DNA of 64,000 bases, from contig NZ_KQ130452.1 in assembly GCF_001046635.1 (NCBI RefSeq), positions 296,663 to 360,662 of the forward strand, written 5' to 3'. A program made the position numbers and the translations under genes. Below the pieces are notes generated by a model. That model worked only from the letters and a program-made list of their open reading frames with translations. It was not told the DNA's origin and made no database searches. Of this stretch, positions 1-8,798 are shown piece after piece. This DNA is from Novosphingobium barchaimii LL02 (lineage in GTDB: Bacteria; Pseudomonadota; Alphaproteobacteria; Sphingomonadales; Sphingomonadaceae). The number at the start of each line of letters is the position of its first letter. Within the stretch, counting starts at the first letter, position 1.

Positions 1-125
1 CCACGCGCGAACGCGCGCGGCTTTACGCCCAGCGCGCGATCGATGCGATCGCCGGTTTCCCGGCAGGCGAAGCGCGTGCGGCAATGGGCGAAGCAGTCGA
101 GTTTGCGGTCGCCCGCCGGTACTAG
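1..125 (+). CDS. Polyprenyl (octaprenyl-type) diphosphate synthase, C-terminal end only
   Basis: The window opens inside a gene. Reading from base 3 gives about 40 residues ending in ...EAVEFAVARRY and a TAG stop. Long-chain prenyl diphosphate synthases of the IspB/octaprenyl type commonly end with a similar 'ALxxFPxxEAKxAL..AVEFAVxRxY' pattern; these enzymes elongate farnesyl diphosphate to make the ubiquinone side chain. The catalytic DDxxD motifs lie outside the window, so the assignment rests on the tail alone. Confidence 0.6.
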   Translation, partial: TRERARLYAQRAIDAIAGFPAGEARAAMGEAVEFAVARRY

Positions 126-221
126 CCCGGTCTGCCGGCCGGGCGCAGGCCCGGTTCCTGCGACAGACTGAAACAATGCTGTAATTGCGACGCGAGCCTT
201 GCTCGCTTAAGGAGGCGCTCC

Positions 222-992
222 ATGCGCTCCGATGCCGATCGGGCAGTCACCGGCTACCAGCCCGGCTCGCCCCGCCAACGCCTGATCTCCATGCTGCTTT
301 CGGCGGCGATCATCGTTATTGCCCTGTTGATTGCGCTTTACCAGACGACCGTGGCGCCGGCGCTGAGGAAGGCGAACAACCCGGTCACCTTCAACGTCGA
401 GGGCGAAGACGCCGACAGCGGCGCCAAGTCGCCGGACAAGGCCAAAACCCCGAAGGCCGAAAAGACCGAGAAGGACCAGCCCAAGCAGACCGAAGTGCGG
501 GTGGAGGCCCCGGTTCCTCCGGTGGAGAAGCCGAAGGAACCGACCGAAAAGCCGGCATTCTCGTTCCTCAAGGTGTCCCGCGCGGACATGGCGGCGGCCG
601 ATATCGGCGCGATGAAGCGTTCCGGCAACGGTGCTGCGGCGCCTGGCGGCGGCAGCAACGGATCGACCTACGGCCCCGGCGAAGGACCGGGCGGCGCGGT
701 GCTTTACAATGCTGAATGGTACAAGGAACCCAGCGATGCACAGCTGGGCGGCTATCTCAATGCCAGCGGGCCGCGTCAGGGTTGGGGCATGATCGCCTGC
801 CAGACGCAGGACCACTACCGCGTCGAGAACTGCCAGATCCTGGGCGAATCGCCGCGTGGTTCCGGCTTCGGCCGTGCGGTGCTCAATGCCGCCTGGCAGT
901 TCCAGGTCCTGCCCCCGCGCATAAACGGCAAGGCGCAGATCGGCACCTGGGTTCGCATCCGCATCGACTATGGCGCGCGCCAGGCGGGCTGA
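222..992 (+). CDS. TonB-like energy transducer, single-pass inner-membrane protein
   Basis: A 256-residue protein with one N-terminal membrane segment (about residues 20-42) followed by a Lys/Pro/Glu-rich periplasmic linker (about 55-115), a Gly-rich stretch, and a C-terminal domain of about 90 residues (160-256). This is the TonB layout: inner-membrane anchor, extended linker, small C-terminal domain contacting outer-membrane receptors. The C-terminus (AWQFQVLPPRINGKAQIGTW) resembles the TonB C-terminal pattern but is divergent. The start is supported by an AAGGAGG ribosome site 7 bases upstream. No ExbB/ExbD genes lie beside it, so a specific receptor partner cannot be named. It could equally be a TonB-fold protein with another role. 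Confidence 0.55.
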   Translation: MRSDADRAVTGYQPGSPRQRLISMLLSAAIIVIALLIALYQTTVAPALRKANNPVTFNVEGEDADSGAKSPDKAKTPKAEKTEKDQPKQTEVRVEAPVPPVEKPKEPTEKPAFSFLKVSRADMAAADIGAMKRSGNGAAAPGGGSNGSTYGPGEGPGGAVLYNAEWYKEPSDAQLGGYLNASGPRQGWGMIACQTQDHYRVENCQILGESPRGSGFGRAVLNAAWQFQVLPPRINGKAQIGTWVRIRIDYGARQAG

Positions 993-1031
993 TCCAGTCA
1001 GCCTTGAACGCAGCCAAGGTGCCCCCCTGAT

Positions 1032-2957
1032 CTAGCCTGCTGCGGCCCACATCGAGGCGCCGGGCTGGGCCAGCCGCTCCAGCATATCTTCCAGCGGCAT
1101 CGGCCGGGCAATGAAATAGCCCTGCGCCAGCGAGAAGCCTGCAAGGCGTGCGCTGACCAGCTGGTTCTCGGTCTCGATTCCCTCGATCACGCATTCCAGC
1201 GAAAGCGAGCGGGCAAGGTGGCGAATCGCGGTGATCAGCCGCCGCCCGGCCGCTTCATCCAGCCGGACTGCGAAGCTGCGGTCGATCTTCACCATGTCGA
1301 GCGGCAGCTGGTGAAGCGACGACAGGCTGGAATAGCCAGTGCCGAAATCGTCCAGCGCAATACGCATGCCGGTTTCGCGCAGGCGTTCCAGCGCGGCGCC
1401 GGCCGTGTCCATTTCCTCGATCAGCGATGATTCGGTGATTTCGATCAACATGCGCCGCGGATCGCAGCCCGACGCCTCAAGGCGCGCCAGCAGGGCATCG
1501 ATCGTGCCGGTGTTGCTGATGTCGTTGCCGGAAAGATTGAACGACAAGCGCAGCGGCGTCGGCAGCCGTACCAATGCGTCCATCGCCTTGTCGAACAGTG
1601 CCAGTGTGACTTCACGGGCGCGGCCGAGCCGTTCACCGGCCGCGATCAGCATTTCCGGCGCGATATCGCCGAGGCGGGGCGAATGCCAGCGCGCGAGGGA
1701 CTCCACGCCGATCGGATCGAGGTCCTCGGTCGCGACGATGGGCTGGTAGACCAGCGTCAGTTCGCGTGCGAGGTCGGCGCCCTGCAGCGCGGCGTCGATC
1801 GCCTGTTCGGTGCGGATCAGCCGCTCCAGCTTGTCCGAGAACAATACGCATTGCCCGCGCTTGTGGTTCTTGGCGTGATAGAGCGCAAAGTCGGCGCGGT
1901 CGTATAGCAGGTCGGCGGTCACGGCGGTGTCGGGATATACCGACAGGCCTGCCGAACACCCGACTGAAACCAGCACGTCGCCGATGCGTGCCGGCTCCCG
2001 GATCGCCTTGCACAGTTCGTTGGCGATACGTTCGGCGTGCTGCGGGCCGCCCATCACGATCAGCCCGAATTCGTCGCCGCCAAGTCGTGCGACGATGGCA
2101 TCGGCCGGACACTGGCTCATCATCCGTCCGCCGATCACCTGCAGCAGGCGGTCGCCGTTGGCATGGCCATGGGTATCGTTCACCGGTTTGAAGCGGTCGA
2201 GGTCAATCAGCCCGACGCTGAATACGTCGCCCTGGCCCGACCGGGCGAGCAGGCTTTCCAGCGTCGTGAAGAAGTAGCGCCGATTGGGCATCCCAGTCAG
2301 AGCGTCGGTCTGCGCGAGGCGGGCATTTTCTTCGCCCAGCGCCTGCGCCTGTTTGCGTTCGCAGTTCAGGTCGCGCTGCGACGTCTCCAGTTCGACGAAG
2401 GAACTGTAAGAAGCGCGCAGGATCTTGAGGATCACGATGGCCACCAACGCGATGTTCCCGGCGATGGCGATCAGCACTTCGGTGCCGTTCCATAGCGAAT
2501 AGGCCAGGAACGTGCCGAGCACCGAAACGCACACCACCACGGCGGCGTTCGGCAGGAAGCCAAGACAGAACACGCAGCCCAGCACCGTTACCGAGATAAA
2601 AACGGCGACATGGCCATGTTCGTAAGGGCCGCCGTACTGGTCGAGCCAAAGCGCCCAGCTGACGAAAGCCATCGCCATCACCGCCGCCACTCCAAGCGTC
2701 TTGCGCATCCGTCTTTCGACAACTGCGGTTTCAAGTTCGTTGGGCTTGACGGGCCGTATCCATATCGCCGTTCGCACCACGCAGGCGGCGAATAAAATCG
2801 CAGGGACGGAGTAGACCAGCAGCGCCGGGGCGAGCGCCCGGTGCGTGAACGCCAGAACGGCGGCGTTTATCAGAAGCAGGCCATACATAGGTGGTATGTG
2901 CTCGCGCAGGCGCAAATATTGCGCGACGCTGAGGGGATACTGACCGGCGCGATGCAT
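1032..2957 (-). CDS. Membrane-bound diguanylate cyclase/phosphodiesterase (GGDEF-EAL)
   Basis: A 641-residue protein with six predicted membrane segments (roughly residues 24-41, 43-62, 88-105, 118-135, 138-155, 161-180), a short coiled coil (183-215), a GGDEF domain and a C-terminal EAL domain. The GGDEF motif is intact (RLGGDEF, 291-297), so c-di-GMP synthesis is plausible. In the EAL domain the signature reads ESLAR, but the metal and catalytic residues are present: LSFNLSG, IEITESS, DDFGTGYSSL, VKIDRSF, IEGIETE and AQGYFIARP. Breakdown of c-di-GMP is therefore also plausible. No RxxD inhibitory site precedes GGDEF. The start is uncertain because no good ribosome site is seen; Met24 is an alternative. 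Confidence 0.85.
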   Translation of the reverse strand: MHRAGQYPLSVAQYLRLREHIPPMYGLLLINAAVLAFTHRALAPALLVYSVPAILFAACVVRTAIWIRPVKPNELETAVVERRMRKTLGVAAVMAMAFVSWALWLDQYGGPYEHGHVAVFISVTVLGCVFCLGFLPNAAVVVCVSVLGTFLAYSLWNGTEVLIAIAGNIALVAIVILKILRASYSSFVELETSQRDLNCERKQAQALGEENARLAQTDALTGMPNRRYFFTTLESLLARSGQGDVFSVGLIDLDRFKPVNDTHGHANGDRLLQVIGGRMMSQCPADAIVARLGGDEFGLIVMGGPQHAERIANELCKAIREPARIGDVLVSVGCSAGLSVYPDTAVTADLLYDRADFALYHAKNHKRGQCVLFSDKLERLIRTEQAIDAALQGADLARELTLVYQPIVATEDLDPIGVESLARWHSPRLGDIAPEMLIAAGERLGRAREVTLALFDKAMDALVRLPTPLRLSFNLSGNDISNTGTIDALLARLEASGCDPRRMLIEITESSLIEEMDTAGAALERLRETGMRIALDDFGTGYSSLSSLHQLPLDMVKIDRSFAVRLDEAAGRRLITAIRHLARSLSLECVIEGIETENQLVSARLAGFSLAQGYFIARPMPLEDMLERLAQPGASMWAAAG

Positions 2958-3157
2958 ATTATGCAGGTACTGCGTGTAGTTGAACGGAAGGCGGCGGAAG
3001 GTCTGCGATTACGTAACAAGTCTTTAGGAATAGTGGACGTTCCGGAAAAATGGGTCCAATTTGGCCCCAAGCCGCCCCCAAGCCGCCCCCAACCCGTCGC
3101 TGTCAAGTTTCGTCTGGACGCTTTCCCAAGGCGGGCGAGCGCACTAAGGCTGGGCGG

Positions 3158-5611
3158 GTGACTACTCTGCCCATCCACGCCGTCCTGCCCGATCTGCTTT
3201 GCGCCTTGCGGGACAGGACCGGCGCCGTGCTGATCGCGCCGCCGGGCGCGGGCAAGACCACCGCGCTCGCCCCGGCCCTGCTGGCAGAGGACTGGTGCAG
3301 CGGCACCGTGATCCTGCTTTCCCCCCGCCGCGTCGCCGCCCGCGCCGCTGCCGAGCGCATGGCCGAGCAGCTTGGCGAACAGGCTGGCGGCACCATCGGT
3401 TACGTCACTCGCCTCGATGTGAAGCGCACCGCGCGCACGCGGGTAGTGGTGATGACCGAGGCGATCTTCGTCTCCACCATTCTTGCCGACCCGGAGCTTG
3501 CCGGCGTCTCCGCCGTGCTGTTCGACGAGGCGCATGAACGCCATCTCGACAGCGACCTCGGCCTTGCGCTTGCCATCGAGAGCCGCGCGGTGCTGCGTGA
3601 GGACCTGCGGATCGTCGTCATGTCCGCCACCATCGATGGCACCCGCTTCGCCCGCCTGCTGGGTGAAGGCACGCCGGTGATAGAGAGCGCGGGCAAAGCC
3701 TGGCCACTGGATTTCCGCTGGCTTGGCCATGCGGCGGAGCGGCGGATCGAGGATGCCATGGCCTCCGCCGTCCTTACCGCATGGCGCGAGCAGGATGGCG
3801 ATGTGCTCGCCTTTCTCCCCGGCGTGCGCGAGATCGAGCGAGTGGCCGAAAGCCTTGCGCAGAAGCTGCCCTCGGCGCTGGTCCTGCCGCTCCACGGTCA
3901 GTGCGAGCCGGGCGCCCAACGCGCCGCCATCCGGCGCGACCCTGATGGTCGCCGCCGGATCGTGCTGGCGACCGCCATCGCCGAAACCTCGCTGACGCTG
4001 GACGGCGTGTCGGTGGTGGTCGACGCGGGCCTTTCGCGCCGGGCCGAGTTCGACAAGGCGGCAGGCGTCACCCGGCTTGTCACCCACCGCGCCAGCCGCG
4101 CTTCGGCGGCGCAGCGCGCAGGCCGTGCGGCGCGCCAGGGGCCGGGCATTGCCTATCGCTTATGGGAAGAGGCGGCCCATACCGGGCGGCCCGAGTTTGA
4201 TCCGCCCGAAATGCTCACCAGCGACCTGACGCCGTTGACGCTGACATTGGCGCAGTGGGGCGCGGGCGATCCGGCCGCGATGGGCTGGCTCGATACGCCG
4301 CCGGTCCCCGCGCTCGATGCCGCGCGCAAGGGGCTGGCGGCGCTCGGCGCGCTGGATGGGGAAGGGCGCATAACCGCGTTCGGCCGCAAGGTCGCCAGCC
4401 TGCCGATGGACCCGGCGCAGGCCGCGATGATCCTGCGCGCGGCCGAGCACGGCGAGGCCGACGTCGCCGCGCGGCTGGCGCTGCTCCTCCAGGAACGCGG
4501 CCTAGGCGGGCGCAGCGACGACCTTACGCAGCGCCTCTCGCGCTGGGACGCCGACCGTTCGCCCCGCGCGCAGGCTTCGCGCAAGCTGGCGGCAGGCTGG
4601 GCGCGCCGGGCGCAGGCGCTGGTCAGTGGGCCTGCGCAGCCGGATGACGTGCCGCCCGGCGTGCTTCTTGCGCTTGGCCGCCCGGACATGCTTGCCCGCC
4701 GCCGCGATGCCTCGGGCGAGACGTGGCTCAGCGCCGGGGGCAGGGGCTATGTGCTCGACCCGGCCTCGCCGCTGGCCTCGCGTGAGTGGATGGTGATCGG
4801 CGATGCGCAGGGGCAGGCCAAGGGCGCCCGCATCCTCTCCGGCGCCTCGCTGGAAACCTCCGAAGTCGAGGCGTGGCTGGGGGATGCCATCGAGCGCCGC
4901 ACGGTGCTGCGCTGGAACGACAGCGACGCCCGCGTCGAGGCGCGGCTCGAACGGCGTCTGGGCGCGATCACGCTCGCCACCGGCCCCGATCCGGCGCCGG
5001 ACCCGGAAGCGATCCGCGCTTTCCTGATCGAGCGTATCCGCCTCAAGGGCCTGGCTATGGTGCCGCTGGGCAAAGGCGCGCAATCGTTCCTGCGCCGTGC
5101 GCGCTATGCCGGTATCGAATCGCTTTCGGAAGAGGCTTTGCTGGTGGACCTTGAGGAATGGCTCGGCCCGCTGCTGGGCCGCCGCCTCGATGCGCTGGAC
5201 GGTGCGGGGGTGTCGCAGGCCCTGCGCAACCGGATGACCTGGGACGACCAACAGGCGCTGGATCGCCTTGCTCCGCCGGAATTCCGCAGTCCCGCCGGTA
5301 CATCCCACCCCATCGATTATGAGGACGAGGGCGGTCCCTCGGTCGAGGTTCGGGTGCAGGCGCTGTTCGGGCTGGACCGACACCCGACATTCGGCCAGCC
5401 GCCGCTGCCTCTGCTGCTCAAGCTGACCTCGCCCCCGGGCCGTCCCATCCAGACCACGCGCGACCTGCCGGGCTTCTGGCGCGGATCGTGGCGCGACGTG
5501 CAGCGGGACATGAAAGGCCGCTACCCCCGCCACCGCTGGCCGGACGAGCCGTGGAACGAAGACCCCAGTCTCAAGACCCGCAATGCGTTCGAGCGGGGGC
5601 GAAATGCGTGA
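3158..5611 (+). CDS. hrpB: ATP-dependent RNA helicase HrpB
   Basis: A DEAH-box helicase of 817 residues when read from the GTG at 3158; an upstream ATG at 3050 would add 36 residues of low-complexity sequence not expected in the family. Visible motifs are Walker A (APPGAGKTT, about 27-35), the DEAH box (FDEAHERH), motif III (SATIDG) and motif VI (QRAGRAAR). The C-terminal half matches the HrpB-specific region (DPEAIRAFLIERIRLKGL; FWRGSWRDVQRDMKGRYPRH), and the length agrees with the family's roughly 820 residues. HrpB is a non-essential helicase whose substrate is not well defined. The gene stands alone, upstream of the complex I accessory gene. Confidence 0.92.
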   Translation: MTTLPIHAVLPDLLCALRDRTGAVLIAPPGAGKTTALAPALLAEDWCSGTVILLSPRRVAARAAAERMAEQLGEQAGGTIGYVTRLDVKRTARTRVVVMTEAIFVSTILADPELAGVSAVLFDEAHERHLDSDLGLALAIESRAVLREDLRIVVMSATIDGTRFARLLGEGTPVIESAGKAWPLDFRWLGHAAERRIEDAMASAVLTAWREQDGDVLAFLPGVREIERVAESLAQKLPSALVLPLHGQCEPGAQRAAIRRDPDGRRRIVLATAIAETSLTLDGVSVVVDAGLSRRAEFDKAAGVTRLVTHRASRASAAQRAGRAARQGPGIAYRLWEEAAHTGRPEFDPPEMLTSDLTPLTLTLAQWGAGDPAAMGWLDTPPVPALDAARKGLAALGALDGEGRITAFGRKVASLPMDPAQAAMILRAAEHGEADVAARLALLLQERGLGGRSDDLTQRLSRWDADRSPRAQASRKLAAGWARRAQALVSGPAQPDDVPPGVLLALGRPDMLARRRDASGETWLSAGGRGYVLDPASPLASREWMVIGDAQGQAKGARILSGASLETSEVEAWLGDAIERRTVLRWNDSDARVEARLERRLGAITLATGPDPAPDPEAIRAFLIERIRLKGLAMVPLGKGAQSFLRRARYAGIESLSEEALLVDLEEWLGPLLGRRLDALDGAGVSQALRNRMTWDDQQALDRLAPPEFRSPAGTSHPIDYEDEGGPSVEVRVQALFGLDRHPTFGQPPLPLLLKLTSPPGRPIQTTRDLPGFWRGSWRDVQRDMKGRYPRHRWPDEPWNEDPSLKTRNAFERGRNA

Positions 5612-5656
5612 TTCGCGCTTGATTTTCGCTGCGATTCGGGGGCAAGGCTCTGGCCT

Positions 5657-5935
5657 ATGAGCGCACGCATCTATCAACGCCCGAAGAACGCCATGCAGTC
5701 CGGCAAGGCGCTGCTTGACGAGTGGACCCTCGAATTCGCCCCGGCGGAAGCGAAGAAGCCCGATCCCCTGATGGGATGGGCCGGTTCGGGCGACATGCAG
5801 CAGCAGGTCATCCTGCGCTTCCCCACCAGTGACGAAGCGAAGGCCTACGCCGACCGCTACGGCATCGAAGCGGCCATCCACACCACCCCGCCGCGCCGCC
5901 TCAAGATCCAGGCCTACGCCGACAACTTCCGCTGA
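5657..5935 (+). CDS. NDUFS4-like NADH dehydrogenase (complex I) accessory protein
   Basis: A 92-residue soluble protein whose sequence (SARIYQRPKNAMQSGKALLDEW..., ending ..RLKIQAYADNFR) fits the ETC complex I subunit conserved region family. This is the bacterial counterpart of the mitochondrial 18-kDa NDUFS4 subunit, which stabilises the NADH-oxidising arm of complex I. It is typical of alphaproteobacteria and is usually encoded away from the nuo operon, as here. The family signatures W(T/S)LEF and GW.GS.D are both present. The SRP RNA gene follows downstream. Confidence 0.85.
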   Translation: MSARIYQRPKNAMQSGKALLDEWTLEFAPAEAKKPDPLMGWAGSGDMQQQVILRFPTSDEAKAYADRYGIEAAIHTTPPRRLKIQAYADNFR

Positions 5936-6005
5936 GATAACAGCCGGTCAGGTTTGTTCGCTTCGGGGACTGGACAAACCCGACCGTCCCCGGCATATGC
6001 CCGCA

Positions 6006-6095
6006 CGGGAGTCGGGTGGACGTTTTCGTCCGCCAACTTGGTCAGGTCCGGAAGGAAGCAGCCACAACGGATTGCGGCGGGTCGCCCGGCTCCTA
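6006..6095 (+). ncRNA. ffs: Signal recognition particle RNA (4.5S type, small)
   Basis: The hallmark apical-loop sequence GGTCAGGTCCGGAAGGAAGC is present around 6040-6059. The ends pair: GAGTCGGG at 6009-6016 with CCCGGCTC at 6085-6092, closing one long hairpin of about 90 bases. This is the short bacterial SRP RNA that binds Ffh (domain IV) for co-translational targeting to SecYEG. Its position just upstream of dnaX is the usual one in alphaproteobacteria. Exact ends are approximate by a few bases. Confidence 0.93.
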
Positions 6096-6240
6096 TTTCA
6101 CCACATCGATGGCAGCATCAGCTGAATTTTGCGCCCCGCAGCCTTTGCTACGCGCATTCTTTGTCCACACGGCGCGAAGGCTGTGGAGGACGGCGCTTTT
6201 CCCCTGACATTCGCTGGCCTAGCCCCTAGTTTGCGCGGCG

Positions 6241-8175
6241 ATGGACGATTCACGCGACATGTTCGGCGATACGCCCCCCTGGGACGACGAAAACGAGAAC
6301 CAGGACGAACCCGGCGCCGCCGAACTGGAGGCGGCCGGCCAGCATTCGATGTTCGGTGAGCCGGAGCCGGTCGAACCGGCCCCCGAAGCAGAAGCGCCCC
6401 CCACCGCCGCCGAACTGGAAGCGGCCGGCCAGTCTGCCATGTTTGGCGAAGCTGCAGCGCCAGTGCCTGCAGCCGCCAAGCCAGCGCCTGTCGCTGCGGG
6501 CAAGGCACCCGCGCCTGCTCAGCCCGCCGCCGCGCAGCCCTACCGGGTGCTGGCGCGCAAATACCGTCCGCAGACTTTTGCCGAACTGATCGGGCAGGAG
6601 GCGATGGTCCAGACCCTCGCCAATGCCATCAAGCGCGACCGGCTCGCCCATGCCTTCCTGATGACCGGCGTGCGCGGGGTCGGCAAGACGTCGACCGCGC
6701 GCCTGATCGCCAAGGCCCTCAACTGCATCGGCGTCGACGGGCAGGGAGGCCCGACGATCGACCCTTGCGGCAAGTGCGAGCCTTGCGTGGCCATCGCCGA
6801 GGGCCGGCACATCGACGTGATCGAGATGGACGCCGCCAGTCACACCGGCGTCGACGATGTGCGCGAGATTATCGAGGCGGTGCGCTATTCCGCCGTATCG
6901 GCGCGCTACAAGATCTACATCATCGACGAAGTTCACATGCTGTCGCGCAATGCTTTCAATGCCTTGCTGAAGACTCTTGAGGAACCGCCGGCGCATGTGA
7001 AGTTCCTCTTCGCGACCACCGAGGTCGACAAGCTGCCGGTTACGGTGCTTTCGCGCTGCCAGCGCTTCGACCTGCGTCGTATTCCCGCGCCGATGCTGGC
7101 GGGGCACTTCGCCTACGTCTGCCGGCAGGAAGGCGTCGAGGCCGAGGATGAGGCGCTCGCCATGGTCGCCGCCGCTGCCGAAGGTTCGGTGCGCGATGGC
7201 TTATCGATCCTCGACCAGGCGATCGCTCATGCCGACCTTGACGGCGCCGATCTCGATGGGGTTGTCCAGGTCAGCGCCGAGAAGGTGCGCGACATGCTCG
7301 GCCTCTCGGACAAGAGCGTGCAGCGCGGGCTGGTCGCCGCGATCCTTGAAGGCAAGGGGCCTGACCTGCTCGACATCGTCGCGCGTCAGTTCTCGCTGGG
7401 TGTCGAGCCGATCGCGATCATGCGCGGGCTGATGGACCTGATCCACCGCATTGCCGTGGCGCAGGTCGCTGGCAATGCCGCCGATGCCCATTCCACAGAG
7501 GAGCGGGAGGCGATCGAGGGATGGGCACAGCGCCTGCGCGCGGGTCAACTCCATCGCTTGTGGCAACTGCTGCTCAAGGGCCATGACGAAGTGAAATCCG
7601 CGCCCGATCCGCTGGTCGCGGCGCAGATGGCCCTGCTGCGGATCATGCACGCCGCCGACATGCCCGATCCCGGCGCTCTGGTGCGCAAGCTGGAGGAGAT
7701 CGCCGCGCGCGCTCCCGCAGCTGCACCGGCGCTGGAGGGCGGCGCGCCTGTGCCCGGCGCACCCGCCGCGTCCGCTCCGACGGCGATCATGCCGCGCTGG
7801 GAAGCGCTGGTCGATGACGTCGAGCATATCGGCGAGCTGTCGACCGCCAATACCATGCGTATGCAGGTGCGCGTGGTCGAACTGGCGCCGGGCCTGCTGC
7901 GCTATACCCAGCCGCCCGCGTTCAGAGAGGATATCGCCTCCATCCTGCGCGGCGGCCTGCAGGCTGCTACCGGCGAGCGCTGGCAGGTCGAGCGGGTGGA
8001 TGCCGAAGGCGCCCCGACCTTGGTCGAGATCGCCGAGGTGAAGAAGGGCGCGGATGCCGAGGCCCTGCGCGCGGCGCCGCTGGTCGAGGCGACTATGGCG
8101 GCCTTTCCGGGCGCCGAATTGATTGAAGACGACCGTCCGGCCGCTATCGGCGGCGGGCGCAATTGGAGACGCTGA
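6241..8175 (+). CDS. dnaX: DNA polymerase III subunit gamma/tau with long repeat-bearing N-terminal extension
   Basis: A 644-residue clamp-loader ATPase. The conserved body begins at residue 101 (YRVLARKYRPQTFAELIGQE), where most DnaX proteins start. Walker A is GVRGVGKT (143-150), zinc-binding Cys are near 162, 176, 179 and 182, and the DExx-like box is IIDEVHML. The C-terminal third carries the tau region. The first 100 residues are an acidic then Ala/Pro-rich extension with MFGD or MFGE at residues 7, 37 and 67, exactly 30 apart. The gene follows the SRP RNA and is followed after one base by ybaB, the standard dnaX-ybaB pair. An internal start near residue 100 was considered, but no suitable codon with a ribosome site is evident. 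Confidence 0.95.
   Translation: MDDSRDMFGDTPPWDDENENQDEPGAAELEAAGQHSMFGEPEPVEPAPEAEAPPTAAELEAAGQSAMFGEAAAPVPAAAKPAPVAAGKAPAPAQPAAAQPYRVLARKYRPQTFAELIGQEAMVQTLANAIKRDRLAHAFLMTGVRGVGKTSTARLIAKALNCIGVDGQGGPTIDPCGKCEPCVAIAEGRHIDVIEMDAASHTGVDDVREIIEAVRYSAVSARYKIYIIDEVHMLSRNAFNALLKTLEEPPAHVKFLFATTEVDKLPVTVLSRCQRFDLRRIPAPMLAGHFAYVCRQEGVEAEDEALAMVAAAAEGSVRDGLSILDQAIAHADLDGADLDGVVQVSAEKVRDMLGLSDKSVQRGLVAAILEGKGPDLLDIVARQFSLGVEPIAIMRGLMDLIHRIAVAQVAGNAADAHSTEEREAIEGWAQRLRAGQLHRLWQLLLKGHDEVKSAPDPLVAAQMALLRIMHAADMPDPGALVRKLEEIAARAPAAAPALEGGAPVPGAPAASAPTAIMPRWEALVDDVEHIGELSTANTMRMQVRVVELAPGLLRYTQPPAFREDIASILRGGLQAATGERWQVERVDAEGAPTLVEIAEVKKGADAEALRAAPLVEATMAAFPGAELIEDDRPAAIGGGRNWRR
6316..6450 (+). repeat. 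Two 45-base direct repeats inside the dnaX extension
   Basis: Bases 6316-6360 and 6406-6450 encode AAELEAAGQxxMFGE twice with a 90-base (30-codon) period. The repeats differ at several third positions, so the protein sequence is better conserved than the DNA. A partial third unit (MFGD) precedes them at residues 7-10. Confidence 0.85.
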
Positions 8176-8176
8176 A

Positions 8177-8512
8177 ATGAAGTCGATGGAAGAGATGATC
8201 CAGGCCGCGCAAGCTGCCGCCGAGACCATCCAGAAGCAGATGAACGAGGCTCAGGGCAAGCTCGACCAGATGGAAGTCGAAGGACTTTCCGGCGGTGGTC
8301 TGGTCAAGATCCGCTGCTCGGCCAAGGGTCGCGTGATCGGCGTGGGCATTGACGACAGCCTGATGCAGCCCAGTGAAAAGGGTATGCTCGAAGACCTGAT
8401 CGCGGCCGCCTACAACGACGCGCGCGTGAAGGCTGACTCGGTCGCCAACGAGGAACTCGCCAAGGCGCAGTCGGGCATGGGCCTGCCGCCGGGCTTCAAG
8501 ATGCCGTTCTGA
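8177..8512 (+). CDS. ybaB: YbaB/EbfC family nucleoid-associated protein
   Basis: A small DNA-binding protein of 111 residues starting MKSMEEMIQAAQAAAETIQ, with the family's helical N-terminus and the conserved central GGGLVKI and C-terminal GMGLPPGFKMPF. YbaB forms tweezer-like dimers that bind DNA and is often linked to recombinational repair through its neighbours dnaX and recR. The start at 8177 lies one base after the dnaX stop, which implies translational coupling. A longer reading from 8123 would overlap dnaX and lacks family support. Confidence 0.93.
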   Translation: MKSMEEMIQAAQAAAETIQKQMNEAQGKLDQMEVEGLSGGGLVKIRCSAKGRVIGVGIDDSLMQPSEKGMLEDLIAAAYNDARVKADSVANEELAKAQSGMGLPPGFKMPF

Positions 8513-8721
8513 GGCTTACATTGCGATAGGGTGGAGCGAGGGCGGTTTGATCCGCCCCGCCTGCCTCAGGTGTTGCCGAAGGGCCGGTACTGGTTCGAAA
8601 CCGCGCCAACTCTCCCCGGCACTCTCCGTAACGGATGAGCCTTTAGATACCCCGGGGGTGATCCCGCTTGTATCAAGAAGGGGCAGAGCGGGGCTTTGCA
8701 CAGTCTTTAACCCGCAAAAGA

Positions 8722-8748
8722 TTGCATGGCGGCGTAAACACCCCATAT
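8722..8748 (+). promoter_or_regulatory. Possible heat-shock (sigma-32) promoter of lon
   Basis: TTGCAT at 8722-8727 and CCCCATAT at 8741-8748 are 13 bases apart and lie about 50 bases upstream of the lon start. The second box matches the sigma-32 -10 consensus (CCCCATnT) well; the first is a weaker match to CTTGAA. The remaining bases between ybaB and lon show no gene. Confidence 0.4.
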
Positions 8749-8798
8749 TCTGAGCAAGAGCCGGGGCGCGCCGACAGGTCAAGCCCCGCGCGTGATGA

